The notes beneath the pieces were generated by a model. It searched no databases, was not told the origin of the DNA, and saw only the letters and a list, made by a program, of their open reading frames with translations. Both the position numbers and the translations under genes were made by a program. A stretch of DNA of 64,000 nucleotides, from the NCBI GenBank assembly GCA_021521415.1, contig JAIQDT010009238.1, forward strand, positions 1 to 64,000, read 5' to 3'. This stretch comes from Bidens hawaiensis. Its lineage: Eukaryota; Streptophyta; Magnoliopsida; Asterales; Asteraceae. This document shows positions 1 to 11,649 of this stretch, in pieces. How positions within the stretch are numbered: the first letter of the stretch is position 1; each line of letters starts with the position of its first letter.

Positions 1-645
1 TATGGTACTTTGTCGAAAACCAATTTTCACAATTCCTTTTAATAAAACCCATTTTATTATGAAATCATTAATAGTTAATAAAACCAATTTATTACTTAAT
101 AATTTCAAAGGAATCAATTTTATGCAAGTTGTTGATTTTAATATGTTAACAACTATATCCAAATATGATAAAACAAAAATATAAATCAACCACACAAGCA
201 TAAATAATAACCACAAGTCCATAACCACAGCCACCTAAATTGACAACACTTGTTGACCGAAACAAGTGTGTCATAAGGTCTCTCCTAAGGGACGAGCATG
301 CCACAAGGTATGTGATGGTGAACTCCCACTTGACTCCGCATCAAAATGCATCAAGTGTCCACCTCTTGTTGTGATCCTTTCTTGTTATTTGGGCTCCAAC
401 CAAAGCGTATTGTAGTTGTATCTTCTTTTACAAAATATATTCTAATACATTTTTCTAGTAAAGAAATACAACTATTCTACTTATTATTACAAACCATTTG
501 AAATGAATAAATAGATTACAAACTCGAATAAAGAATATTACAACCAAATGAATAAATCACAACACATCACTTCAATATACACAAGATCATGGCTAGGTTA
601 TTAACATCCAAACAAGCAGGTCAACCCTTGACCAGAATGGTTCCC

Positions 646-910
646 CTTTGACCCTATGGTTCTCGGCCAGAGAGAGAGAGAGACACAGAGACAGAGAGAG
701 ATTTCGGCCAAAAGGAGAATTTTCGGCCAAAAGACCAAAGCTTCAGAGTTTTCGGCCAGAAGATTTCAGTCAGCCGAGAACCATGGTTCACAACCATGAG
801 TTCTCGGTCCACCGAGAACGCGCTTTTGGTCAACCGAAATCTCATGGTTCTCAACCAAGAGTTTTCACCCAACCGAGAACTAGGGTTTGTTCTGTTTTCG
901 GCAAGAGCTG
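646..910. repeat. Reiterated TTTCGGCCAAA / ACCGAGAAC motif array with an inverted repeat
   Basis: Between the GA-rich run at 668-700 and about 905 the motif TTTCGGCC(A)AAA and its relatives ACCGAGAA and TTCTCGG recur many times. The clearest structure is an inverted repeat at 774-807, where CCGAGAAC-ATGGTT pairs with AACCAT-GTTCTCGG around a 3-nt centre. It lies roughly 190-450 nt inside the PBS, in the leader of the leftward copia. Comparable arrays occur in the other copia families of this window. Confidence 0.6.
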
Positions 911-1089
911 AAAAATTCAGATTTGTCAAAATGACTAATTTTTCCAGATTTACCACATGCATGTGTGATACAATTTTGAAAAACCAAGGGGCAACCAATA
1001 TTTCTAAAGTTTTCGGGCAATATGGTAAAGAATACCATAGAACCCAAACACTTTAGATCCCATTTTTGAAGCATGTAATTGTATAAAGC

Positions 1090-1103
1090 GGCTCTTAATG
1101 CCA
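1090..1103 (-). other. Primer binding site (degenerate initiator Met tRNA type)
   Basis: Read on the minus strand the site is TGGCATTAAGAGCC, close to the standard plant PBS TGGTATCAGAGC. It begins immediately inside the LTR end at 1105. Its side shows that the element body extends to the left of the LTR. Confidence 0.55.
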
Positions 1104-1104
1104 T

Positions 1105-1955
1105 TGTTGGGTTTTTACAAGATTATCAAAGTCCATATAACCCATTATATAGAAAAACGCAGCGGAAATAATAAGTTTTAAATCTTGTTTACCAATATAC
1201 ATAAACCCCGATTTATGTTAAACCCAATCCAGGATCCATATACGATATACAAACTATCAAGAACAACCATAGGATGTTAGAATATATACCTTCAAATTTC
1301 CAGAAATTAGAAGGGGATGAATGAGTGATGACGAATCTTCAAAGGAGAAGACCTCAAGTTTGTATACCCGTTCAAGCTAATCAACAAACACCAAGTATGC
1401 TAGGATTTTTTTCACTTGCAAAACCTCCCTTTGTTCTTCCTTGTACTCGGCGAGAGAAAGAGAGAAGAGAGAGTTTGTGTGTGTGAGAGAAGACGTTTGT
1501 TGTTGTTCAAGAAAAAATGATACAACCAACCAACTTCTTTGCATGTCCTTGAAATAATAAAAGGAAGAGAGAGAGGGAAAGGGGGCCGGCCAAAAGGGGC
1601 TTTCCCACCCAATTTCAAAATCCATTTTATTATTATTTACTTACATTATGTTTATGTTACATAATAAATGTAACATGTCATATAATAAGTAACATGCAAA
1701 ATTTTTTATTTAACCAACTTAAATAACATCTCTCAAAATATAAATTATACACATAGTTTATTTAACACACGAGTGCAAATATTTAGAAAACCAATTTTCC
1801 AAATATTACAAGTGTTGATATTCATTAAATAGATCATATCTAATAATAAATATCGCGGTGTTTGTCTAGCTTGTTATTGGGTATGACCCGACTTGGATCA
1901 TAACGTACTAGCCACATCAACTCAAATATGTGTCTTGGGCAGATCGATTCCAACA
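1105..1955 (-). repeat. Copia LTR, 851 bp (5' LTR of leftward element)
   Basis: On the minus strand it starts TGTTGGAATCGATC and ends CCAACA, so it has the TG...CA termini and short inverted ends of an LTR. It aligns along its length with the LTR of element F at 51601-52698. Shared blocks include the terminal 60 bp with TTGGATCATAACGTACTAGCC, the internal GA/GT-rich tract and the first 60 bp after the other end. The F copy is about 250 bp longer, mainly because of tandem repeats. A target duplication cannot be checked because the other end lies outside the window. Confidence 0.8.
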
Positions 1956-2613
1956 CTATATCTTGTAAAGTCAACAAAAAGTCCAAATTTCGGCACGAAA
2001 CGAGAAAAACGTGCAAAAACCTCGGGCAGCGAGCCAGATGTAAATAAATCATTAGATGGATTAAATAATACCAAAAATTCAAAATATATATGAATAAATG
2101 TAAGACAACAAATATAATTTAGGAAGACTCAAATCACGAAAATTGAAATATAAAGTAACACAAGCTAGTACAGGACCCGGAAAGGACCCCACATGAATAT
2201 TTTTCAAGAAAATGATTTTTATGGTCCATATTGTCTGTAATTTTATTTCGTTCAAAGTCTGACAAAAATTATTGAAAACGGGTTTTGTTTGGATATTTAA
2301 AACACATAATACGTTAAATGAATAATCAGAAATCACCTAGTTATTGGACAAAACCCCTCAAATACCCCCCCCCCACCCCCTAGGCGCCCCCCTCGGACAA
2401 CTCAACACCCTAACTTCACACATGTTCCAATCATCTTCATCCAACTCCCCATAGAAATCATTACTTGTTCTAGAATGTTGTGTGTTGTAAGCCGTCTAAC
2501 CCCTCCACCCAATCACCCTAATCACCAACTCAACACTCTACTTCCCTCTCCCTCTCCCTTCATATAGCTCGGCCCAAACACCCCCCTAATCACCCATACT
2601 CAAATTCAAATTA

Positions 2614-2650
<37 letters not shown>

Positions 2651-3629
2651 ATCAAAGGTATGAATATTTAAATCAAGGAGAAAGATAGGGCCATCAAGGA
2701 GAGAATAAGTTAGGAAGCACACACTCTTAACATCTCTAATCTCATCTTTCAAAATCTCAAGAAACAAGTAAGTATTATGTTATGAATTATTAAGTATTGG
2801 TTATGGATATACAAGGTTTGATGTTCTTGAGTTGATTGAAAGATTTAAAGTTTGAATATGTGAATAAGTATGTTTGTGTGTATGTGCCGTGGGTTTGTGT
2901 GTGTGTGTAAATGGGAGAATCAAACTCATTACACATACACACATTCATCCTAAAGATCCCACATTGATTGTTAAAGTTTGATTTTAGGTATTGATAATCT
3001 TTTGATTACTTGAAGTGAACTTGGATAAACATAATGTTAGGGTTTGTTATTAGAATGAAGTTTGGGATTGATTGTTGATCCCAAACTAAGAATATGTTCA
3101 TAATTGTGAAATTTGGGATTTTTAGCCTTGGATTAATTTAGAGGTTTTGAATGGATTTTTGAATCAATAGGTGTTGTGTGATAAATTAATTGAAAGTAAG
3201 ATGGGTTGCATGTTAGATTTGATGATTGAAACTTGAAAAATTTACAAAGTTGCTAAATAAAGAAACTTTAGTTTAAGAAAAGATAAAAGTTGGATTTTGA
3301 TGTGAATACTTGTAATGAATATAATCAATAGCTGATTAATAACAACTTAAACTAAGATAGGGTGGATGATTAGAAACTTGGATTAGTTAACAGATTGTTA
3401 AAATAAACAACTTACTAGATATAGAAACTTTGCTAAATGATGAGTTGAAAGAATAAAATAGGAATAGATCACTTAGAATACATGGAACCCTATCAATCTA
3501 ATTGAATGAATTAAGCTTAAAATGGCATTAAATCAAAGTAGAAAAATTAGATAAATTAGAATGATCACATATTAAAAGTTACTAAATTGGGAAACTTTGT
3601 TAGAACAATACTTCAAGAATGTATGAAAA
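1956..3629. other. No gene seen; LTR-like AT-rich sequence
   Basis: No coding domain is visible. The block has C-rich tracts (2366-2393), a CA microsatellite and then long AT-rich sequence with no reading frame. The general make-up (C-rich promoter-like part followed by a long untranslated transcript-like part) resembles large gypsy LTRs. It may belong to the same LTR that ends at 6282, but I could not find a matching left terminus or target duplication. Confidence 0.3.
2615..2648. repeat. (CA)n microsatellite
   Basis: About 17 uninterrupted CA units, downstream of the C-rich tract. Confidence 0.95.
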
Positions 3630-4296
3630 GGGTTAGGCTAAATGTACCCCCCCCTGGTTGCTTGTCATACCCCCCCCCCCTTGGAAAAACCAACTTTCAT
3701 ATTAACCCTTAAAATCATATAATTACAAATTAGCACAAACGTAAGGATTTAATATTATTTTTTTTACAAGTTGCGTTTTCTTTTTATGATTTCGAGTGTA
3801 GGGTTTTGGGTTTCGGTTTTAGGGTTTAGGGTTCGGGTTTAGGGTTCGGTTTCAGGTTTAGGGTTTCGGTTTTAGGGTTTACGGTTTAGGGTTCGTTTCG
3901 GGTTTAGGGTTTCGGTTTTAGGGTTCGGTTTTGGGTTTAGGGTTTACGGTTCGGTTTCGGGTTTAGGGTTTAGGGGTTTTGGTTTATTTTGTAAAAGATA
4001 AAGTGGTAAAATAAGGATATTATAAATATATATACTATTAAAATTAAAAAAAGATATTATAAATATTTATAATATAATATTAAAAATATTAATATTAAAA
4101 AAATAAATTAATAGTAATACTTGATAGTTTTTAATTTGATATATGTAGTGGAGGTTATCAAATGAAAGTAATGTTGTAGGGACTAATATGTATATAAATA
4201 ATGTCAAGAGCTAATTGTAGTTTATGTAATAAGTTCAGGGGGTATATTTAGTACAAATGAAGTAAGAGGGGGGGGGGGGTATGTTTAGCAGCACCC
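3630..4296. mobile_element. MULE-like MITE with poly-C/poly-G termini
   Basis: The left end GGGTTAGGCTAAATGTACCC and the inverted right end GGGTGCTGCTAAACATACCC form imperfect terminal inverted repeats that run into C-runs of 7 or more. The flanking 9-mers GTATGAAAA (3621-3629) and TTATAAAAA (4297-4305) match at 7 of 9 positions, as expected for an old Mutator-type 9-bp target duplication. The 667-bp element has no ORF. Its centre holds degenerate telomere-like repeats. Confidence 0.6.
3790..3980 (+). repeat. Degenerate telomere-like repeats (GGGTTTAGGGTTTCGG)
   Basis: About 190 bp of interspersed TTTAGGG, GGGTTTCGG and GGGTTCGG units. They resemble plant telomere repeats TTTAGGG but are mixed with a CGG variant, and they sit inside the MITE rather than at a chromosome end. 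Confidence 0.75.
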
Positions 4297-5964
4297 TTAT
4301 AAAAATCCATGATCCCTTAATTTGAATGATTGATTAAATGTTGATAAAGATGGGAATTATATTAAAGTGATTAGTCATAAAAAAATAGAAACATCTAAAA
4401 GCTAAAACATGATGTTGTTGAAAAAGACAAGACTTGGATCATGAAAAATAAGATTATTCTAAAATAGAATAAGAACCTTTTACTTAAAAGTAATGTTTTG
4501 GATGATTGTGAACTTACAACATAGGTTAAATATCTGGACATTTTAAAATATTTAATAATATTTGCACATATAAAAATAACAAGCTTAACTAGTAGCATTG
4601 TTAACAAAACCGAAAATACGAACAAGGAATCTAAAACTCGGTTAAACGTATCTTAAGAACTTATATAGTCAAAACTGAAATTTATCGAGAATTATGTGTC
4701 ATTATATGTGTGTTTAGTCCATAAAATGATTAGGATAGACTTGTGCAATTTAATTAACTTGTCGGTAACGTAAACGGTCGGAAAATTGGCTTTTTAAACG
4801 AAACCGACACAACTATTAGGGACTGTTTTTAGAACAGCCCCTAAAGTGGCAAAATATTCATGTATAACATAAGTTTAGACATGAAAAAAGGACAAGATAA
4901 TAAAACTTAGTCTTAAATGGTTCGTGTCGCGAAAACCGACACGAAAACGTTAAAACGTTGCTATTTTAAGAAAATATTAAAAAAAATGAAAATAATATAT
5001 ATTTTCTCAATTTAACTAGTAAAACTTGATTAATATATATGTAACAAGTAATTTACATGATTTATAAGTTACATTTTAAACGAAAAACCGGAACGATTCA
5101 TTTTAAACACAAAACCGACAAAACCGACGAAACCGACAAGTTCTATGAAGAATAAAAGATTAATATTTTCTTAAAAATTTCCAGAAGCTGAAACTTAAAA
5201 TATTTTTTATATTTTAATTACTTATTAATTAATTTAATTAATTAAATAATAATTAACGGAAAACCGAACTATGTGTGCTCGTTTATTTGCTTATGTGCTT
5301 ACTAGAGTAGGACTAATAAACTAAAAAGTGTGTTATAAATAAAAACTAAAATCAATTTTTTATTAACAAAACGCGTACTAATATAGGACACGGGATTTTT
5401 GGAAACGAAGAGCCACAAAACCGTGAGTTTCTCTATCGAACCCCCTCGTTTTTTAACTGAAAATGTTTAATCGGTATTGAATTGTGTGTTGGGGGAAAAG
5501 CATATTCTTCATTTCATATGGAATTCATTTGATATTGTAAAGGCATTTTATTTTACAAACCGTGTCAAACCCGGATGAGTCTAGTTGGCTAAATAACGGT
5601 TAACCCTAGAAAGGGGCAACGAAAATATGGGTAGATTTATCGGGGTGACGCCCCCACTTCCAATCACGTTGGGTTAAAAGTGGGTATATTTTGAGTCTGG
5701 TATGTATCTTGTTATCAACTATGATAGTCATACGTAATGTTGTATTCTTAGCTAGTCTACAACAACACGATTTGTTTAAGAAAGAAATGCCTATAGTTTT
5801 TGGTGATGTACTGACGGTAGATCATTACACACGGTTGGTGTTATAATGGTGGTAAGCCATTATACACAAGATATTATGGATATAATTCGGGGTGTAGTGA
5901 TGATTACACACGAATTGATATCAGATATAATGACGGAAGTTCATTATATGGATGTTGATTTCGA

Positions 5965-6013
<49 letters not shown>

Positions 6014-6282
6014 ACTATTTTAGATATAAAGGGAAACTCACCAACACATTGTGTTGACCGATACTTTAATATGCTTTCGTGTTTGAATAAAGTTGGAATA
6101 AGGTAAACCGTGCAATAGCACGTGTAAGAAACTCTAATATTGTATTATATATTTTCTTAATAACAGATAAAGCTTTTATTTTTAATTGTCTATTGTTATT
6201 GGCTATCGGTATCTGTCATAACCCTAACGGCTTAAGTTAAGTCTTCCATTGTGTTAAGTTTAGATTTTCGGGGTGTGACAGT
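4297..6282 (+). repeat. LTR-like sequence ending in a gypsy-type LTR terminus
   Basis: No coding signature is visible in this 2-kb AT-rich stretch apart from a TA microsatellite. It ends at 6276-6282 with GGGGTGTGACA. That matches the 3' end of the solo LTR at 15377 and resembles the LTR end (GGGGTGTTACA) of the complete gypsy at 24447-36435. At 6283 copia gag sequence begins abruptly, so this LTR appears to have cut into copia A. The left end and target duplication were not found. Confidence 0.45.
5967..6011. repeat. (TA)n microsatellite
   Basis: About 45 bp of pure alternating TA. The short open frame that crosses it has no other support. Confidence 0.95.
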
Positions 6283-8746
6283 AGTGGTGGTAGTTCGCAA
6301 TCAAATTAAATTCAACTAACACACCACACTACACAAGTAGCTACACTGGAACCAACTCTTCTTTTGATCAATTCTCAAAACCTTCGAGCCCATCATCTGA
6401 AGTTCTGCATTGCAACATAGTTGTTAACATTAAGAACATCAATGGACTTACTGTGGAGAACGTTCAAGAACATATGGCTTTTCTAGGATCCGTCTTCGAA
6501 TCATATGAATGTTTAATCGCAGGAAGAATTGGAAACTATAACATGACAAAGGAGGATTATGATCAAATTGATCCAGAAGAGATGGAGATGTTGGATATCC
6601 GTTGGTTCATGGCTACTATTGTCAGAAGAGCTCAAAGATTTAGGGAAATTACTGGAAAGAATTATCTTGACCGGACGACTTCCAAACTAGGGTTAGACAA
6701 GTTAAGGGTCCGATGTTTTTGATCTAAGGAGAAAAGGCATTTCAACAGGGAATGAACTAACCGAGAATTTGGAGACAATAGTCCTAATCCTTTTGGAATG
6801 GACTATAATAGACAAGCCATTTATCATCAAAGTTTTCTGCCATCAGCTGAATTATCAAAAACTTATGAGACATCGTCATCAAAAGCTTGTAATTCACAAC
6901 TGGATGTAGGGTTTACCTGGAACTCTATTGTTCACAAGGCGAATGTAGCTGAGGTACTGGTGAGGATCAACAAGCTGGAGAACAGGTTGAAATCAAAGTA
7001 GCTAAGGATGAAAAGACTGAGAGTGATGGAATGAGTGATGAGCAAGTGGAAAATATCACTAAAATGTCAATTGATAGTGAGGAGTTTGAATCTTCTAAGA
7101 GTTTTGATCCAATTTCAAATGAATATTTCAAATCATTTTTTCCTCTTGATGTTTTTGAGAGTTTTGCAGGTTGGTTTAATGCAGAGGAAGTGCTTCATGG
7201 AAAAATGATTTGGAGTTGATGAATAAGATGAGACTAAGGCAGCTCATGAAATTCAAGCGGGAGTAAAGATTGAGAAAATGAGTGATATAACTACGCTAGC
7301 TAAAGGTGTTCCAGAGGCAGTTGATGAAGTGATAAATGAAGATGTTGAAGAAGAGCCCACTCATGATGCTTATATGGCCGGTCATGTAACATTTTCTACT
7401 CAAGAGGTTAAACATATTTATGAGTTGTGTGATGAAAAATATTTTGTTTTTAAATCATTAAAAACCGACTACAATAATATGTTTCATGATTATAAAAATA
7501 TTAAAGAAGCATATGACAAGCTTCAAACGTGTGAGAAAAACTTGAGGGTGAAAATCCTAAAAGATGAGAAAACAATTTCTATGCTTAAACACACGATTGA
7601 GGATAAATAGATTGCTATTAATAGGCATATTGATGAGAAAGCGGAACTTAAAAAGGAACTTCAACTGATTAAAATTGAAACTGAAAGGGTTGAAACTAAA
7701 CTGAAAACTTATTCTGCGTCATCATATGTTCTTGATCATATTATCCCAAAAACAATCTGTTGATAGTTTAAGGGACATAAATGATGATCCAAAATATCAT
7801 TCTTTATCGCCTCCTATTTGGACCTCTTATGTTCCAAAAGAACCAGAATGGTTCATCACATAATGATATTTCATCATCACTTTCTTGTGTAGGGAAAGAT
7901 GATAAGTCTTCCCACAGCTCTTAGTGTGAGAGCAAGATGGGTAAGCAAGCTACAGAGTTTGTGCAATCTGAAGTAAAATTAGAAACTCAATAAAGTGATA
8001 AAAATAGTAATCAGAAGTCTAAATTTGCTAAAACCAGTTTTTACTACAAAAGAAAAAGTATTGGATACAAAGAGGTTAAATCAACTAGATTTAACAAAGA
8101 GTTAGTAAAACTGAAAAATGATTTTTGAAAGATAGTCTTTGTTAAAAGTGAGACCTCAGAGGAACAAAAATAGGCTATCTTTAGAAAACAATCTAATGAT
8201 GAGTTTTATAGACTTAAGGCTGAGAGAGATCGGGAAGAGAATCAGGTTCTTCCAGTTAACAAGTTTGTTGACTGGAGGAAATGTTTTTGTTGTAATGAGG
8301 AAGGAAATTTGGTCTAGTCATGCCCAAAACGATTCTCTCATTCCCAAGTGAAAAACCCTGTGGTAAACAAGAAACCACATGTGAGTTTTTCATTTGTGAG
8401 ACCCGCATCTCCACCCAAAAAGATTTTAAAATGGGTTGTGGAGAAGGAACTATTTAAAAACAATTTTGAGGTCGGTGAGTCTTTAGAGATAAAGAAAAAT
8501 AATGATAGTTTTCATAAGAAATCAAGTTCTGCTGGGCAGAACTGGGTGGTAAAGGGTAAAACAAAAGATAAACTTGTTAATTCAACCATTGAGAAAGATG
8601 TTGAGTCTTCAAACTCTAGTTCGTCTAGTTCATGATCTTCAGTTGAATCGTTGACTGATTTTGAGTACGATAACTTTAAAATTTGTTTTTATGGAAAAAT
8701 AAAACAACCCAAGACCAAGAAGGCTTGGGTTTCTTTGTTTCACTAA
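6283..8746 (+). pseudogene. gag of copia A (broken)
   Basis: Capsid-type gag remnant. The block at 6453-6722 contains DYDQIDPEEMEMLDIRW and is recognisably the same protein as gag of copies B, D and E. The first zinc knuckle just after it is destroyed: the codons read C-F-stop where C-x2-C is expected. A lysine- and glutamate-rich region at 7420-7720 fits the coiled coil found between the two knuckles in copy E. The second knuckle, near 8279-8330, reads C-F-C-C-N-E-E-G-N-L-V-stop-S-C, so its histidine is lost. The gag end is conserved (AWVSLFH then TAA at 8744-8746). Several stops and frameshifts interrupt the frame, and the N-terminal third is absent. Confidence 0.75.
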
Positions 8747-8763
8747 CCACATAACTTTTGTAG
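8747..8763 (+). promoter_or_regulatory. 3' splice-acceptor-like tract between gag stop and protease
   Basis: Immediately after the gag stop comes a pyrimidine-rich stretch ending in TTTTGTAG, followed by the protease region. The same layout (gag stop, short T-rich tract, YAG, protease) is seen in copies B and E, and the T-rich tract plus YAG also in C and D. Whether it is spliced is an inference. Confidence 0.35.
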
Positions 8764-9060
8764 GGGCTTCCAAGGTCCAATGACTCACATTGTATTATGG
8801 ATAGAGGAGCCTCTAGACACATGACGGGAGATCTTCATTTACTGAAAAATGTTAAATCAATTCGAGGAGGTTATGTGAGGTTTGCGGGAAATCAAGGTGG
8901 TTATTTAGTAGGTGAGGGAATTTTGTCAAATGGGAAGGTGATGTTTGACAAAGTGAACATCACTGAGTTGGAGAATAACTTGTTGAGTATTTCACAAATC
9001 TGTGACAAAGGTTTTTCAACTCACTTTACCAGTTAAGACAGTTTGATTCTGAATCTAGGA
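8764..9060 (+). pseudogene. Aspartic protease of copia A (active site changed)
   Basis: The open frame at 8797-9036 starts at MDRGASRHMTG. Active copia proteases have D-S/T-G followed by xSRHMTG, so the catalytic triplet here is D-R-G, which should be inactive. The rest of the fold is easy to recognise (VRFAGNQGGYLVGEG, then LENNLLSISQICDKGFSTHF) and lines up with copies B and E. A stop (TAA) follows THFTS. Confidence 0.75.
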
Positions 9061-10145
9061 TTCAAGATACTAGATGAATGTGTGCTGATGACGGCACCAC
9101 GGGAGAAGGATCTTTATGTTCTAAATATGTGTGTGGCATCAATTACTCATGGCACCGTTTTGTGTTTGTCACCAAGACATCAGAAAAGAAATATGTGTTA
9201 TCGCATCGATGGATGGGTCACATCAACATTCGTAAGATGAACTATCTATTTCACAACCATATCTTTGATGGAGCGAACGTCAAAGGGTTTCATTTGAATA
9301 CCAATTGTTTGATTTGTATGAAGGGAAAACAGAAGAAGAAGTCTCACTCGACGAAATCTTTCAACTCAAGCAACTTACCTTTCGAGAGGCCCCACATAGA
9401 TTTATTCGGACCCGTGAATGTCAAAAGTATCACCGGCGAACTCTATTGCTTAGTGGTTACTGATGATTACTCACGCTTCTCGTGGATGATGTTTCTTGAG
9501 TCGAGAGATGATACATTCGAAAACTTAATGATTTTATTCAAGAAGCTCGAGATGTTATATAATCTACCAATCAGGAGAATCAGAAGCGACAATGGTACCG
9601 AATTCAAGAACAACCAGATGCTTAAGTACTATGATGAACGTGAAATTATTCATGAATTGAATTCAACCCATACTCCACAACAGAATGGGATCGCTGAATG
9701 AAAGAATAGACCATTGATTGAGATAGCTCGGGCTATGTTGGATGACTCAAAACTACCAGTTAGTTTTTGGTCAGAAGCGTTTGCTTCGGATTGTTATACA
9801 CTCAACCGTGCTCTAACGGTAAAGAAGTATGGCAAAACTTGTTTCAAGTTTTTTGCGAGAACCGAACTTGAAGTGGCTTGAACCGTTTGGATCACAATGT
9901 ACGGTTCTTGATCCATATGGTAAATTTGGTGCTAAGTCTGTGGATGGATTCTTTGTTGGTTATGGTAGTCCATTACAACGAGTATTCTTACCTAGCATTA
10001 ACCGGATTGTGGAAGTGCAACACGTTGATTGTCAACGTTATGCTACTCAACTCAACGGATGGGCGATTCGAGGATGTTTGATTATGACAGTTTGTGGAGT
10101 TGTTTCTCAATTCCTGAAGTGGAAATCTCTGTTGTAGCTGCCACA
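9061..10145 (+). pseudogene. GAG-pre-integrase and integrase of copia A
   Basis: The frame at 9078-9701 begins with the HHCC zinc-binding region (SHRWMGH, then CLICMKGK). The integrase core follows: HIDLFGPV with the first Asp, a TDDYSRF block, then RSDNGTEFK with the second Asp, and QQNGIAE with the Glu, so the D-D-E triad is still encoded. A stop replaces the Arg codon right after that Glu. The frame resumes through LDDSKLPVSFWSEAF and the C-terminal part (LEPFGSQCTVLDPYGKFG, 9829-10137). Integrases of this family insert the cDNA into the chromosome; this copy is broken by the stop and later frameshifts. Confidence 0.85.
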
Positions 10146-10163
10146 ATGTTATTTTAACAATAT

Positions 10164-10600
10164 TTGGATGAAGGAATTCGTGAAGAAACGATATCACAAG
10201 AAGTTCCATTCTTCACTAATGAACCGACACCAGATGTTGATGACTCTTTTGAAGATACACCAGCTACACCATCCTTTGATGATGATGGTGAGGATCACAA
10301 TGAGTTAATTGAATCTCTGGTTCAGCCAATGTTTGAATCTGATGAAGTGGTTCAGAAGAAATGTCAATAATCTTCCAACTGATATGGTGGTACCTGCTGA
10401 TGTAACTCCTTGAACATTGTCATATCACCCAAAGGAGAACAACATTGGTGATCTTAATACGGGGGTACAAACTCGAATTCAAATTGACCAAAGCCTCCGT
10501 TGTTACTATACACAAATTACTCCTCTCCAAAATCAGTTCGCGTTTAAGTGTTTTATCCCGCAAATTGAACCTAAGATCTATAAGCAAGCGTTGACATAAG
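10164..10600 (+). pseudogene. Acidic linker and start of reverse transcriptase, copia A
   Basis: 10164-10370 is an acidic stretch typical of the variable region between integrase and RT. 10417-10599 includes GVQTRIQIDQSLRC and FIPQIEPKIYKQALT, which corresponds to the conserved block just upstream of RT in SIRE-type pol. It ends within a few codons of the solo-LTR insertion, and the RT frame continues at 15383 with SWVNAMEEELLQF. Confidence 0.7.
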
Positions 10601-10605
10601 AAAGC
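10601..10605. repeat. Target site duplication AAAGC (left)
   Basis: AAAGC immediately precedes TGTAACAAC, and the same five bases follow TGTGACA at 15377. The two copies are in the RT of copia A and rejoin its reading order. Confidence 0.85.
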
Positions 10606-11406
10606 TGTAACAACTCGGGTTTTGCGAATTAATAATTTATATTAAATGCTCAACTCGTTTTGACGTTCGGGTTATTTTTATCGCGTTTATCGACGAAAGT
10701 AATTTTTATTATATTATTTAATTATTTATATAAAACATATATATAACTTTCTTACTTTGGCAAAAATCACCCAAACTCAAACTTTTACCTTTATTTGTTT
10801 CCATCTTCATACCCCAGGGTCTAAAATGCAAAATTCTTTTATAACCCTTTTAAGAAATCAAGACCCGTTTACCCAGATCCCTATTGCAAACCCGATTCCA
10901 AATTTGAGATTTCTTGGACCTCAGTACTCATTGTGAATATGGAAATTGAATTAAAGTCACGTTATACATACCTAATTTGATCAAACCGACATCTCTAATA
11001 TGTTAAACAATCCAAACAGATCTGCAGTTTGTATTTCAACCAACCGACCCTAACCCTAACTTAATATGTATATATACGATCATACCAATCCAATTATACT
11101 TGCAGATCTCATCTTTACACCGTCGCCGTCCTAACCCCTATAATTAATTACATCAACGCCGCTGTTTAATCGTGTTCTTCGTCGTCTTTTGCGCCAGACC
11201 TGTTCTTCATTTTTTCACCTATTACAGATCGTTAACGAGGTAATTGTTTACATCATTATGATCGTGATATCGTTCTGATCAAAAGCTCTAAGGTTGTTTT
11301 GGTTAATTATAAATGGATTAATCAAATCTGTTTCTAAGGTTTATATAATCAAGTTTTTTCATATCTGTTTGTGTATTTAAATCATAAGAATTGGGTTTGT
11401 TTGCAT

Positions 11407-11480
11407 GTGCTGGAAAGCCCAGTTGATTAAACACTTAAGCTACAGGGTGGAGGTCACCAGTTCGACCCCTGCATCCCCGA
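11407..11480 (+). other. tRNA-like sequence (SINE head or tRNA relic)
   Basis: Contains AAGCCCAGTTGATTAAACAC, resembling an A-box region, and GTTCGACCCCTGCATCCCC, which fits the B box (GTTCGANNC) and T-arm of a tRNA. I could not fold a full cloverleaf with an anticodon arm, so it is not called a tRNA gene. A tRNA-derived SINE fragment or a chance remnant are both possible. Confidence 0.35.
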
Positions 11481-11649
11481 ATTTTTAGTTATATTTTGTT
11501 AAAATGCTTTTTAAATCAATTAACAATTATATACATAATAATAACTAATAAGGATTATTTTCATAAAAACCAACTTAGTAATACTCGTTTAACCACGTTT
11601 TCGTTCATGTATATACGTATTAACATATAGGTATAATTGTATATATATA

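Larger units (their letters stand above)
1..1103 (-). mobile_element. Leader/internal start of a minus-strand copia element, cut by the window edge
   Basis: This stretch lies directly inside the LTR at 1105-1955 and begins with a PBS-like site, so I read it as the untranslated leader and possibly the start of the internal region of a Ty1/copia element transcribed leftwards. I see no gag domain, zinc knuckle or other coding signature. The part at 1-640 is AT-rich and shows nothing recognisable. The part at 646-910 is an array of reiterated short motifs. Short open frames on both strands here have no domain and follow the repeats, so they are not called as genes. Confidence 0.5.

Noticed and set aside
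3790..3980. Telomere or chromosome end
   Set aside because: The repeats are degenerate, short and enclosed by MITE termini with unique sequence on both sides.
5846..6106. 86-codon frame on the plus strand
   Set aside because: It crosses a TA microsatellite (run of Tyr-Ile codons) and has no homology that I recognise.
2099..6282. A solo LTR starting TGTAAGACAAC at 2099 and ending TGTGACA at 6282
   Set aside because: The flanking 5-mers (ATAAA and GTAGT) do not match, so the left boundary is not supported.
11407..11480. A functional tRNA gene
   Set aside because: I could not form an acceptor stem and anticodon arm; only box-like parts match.
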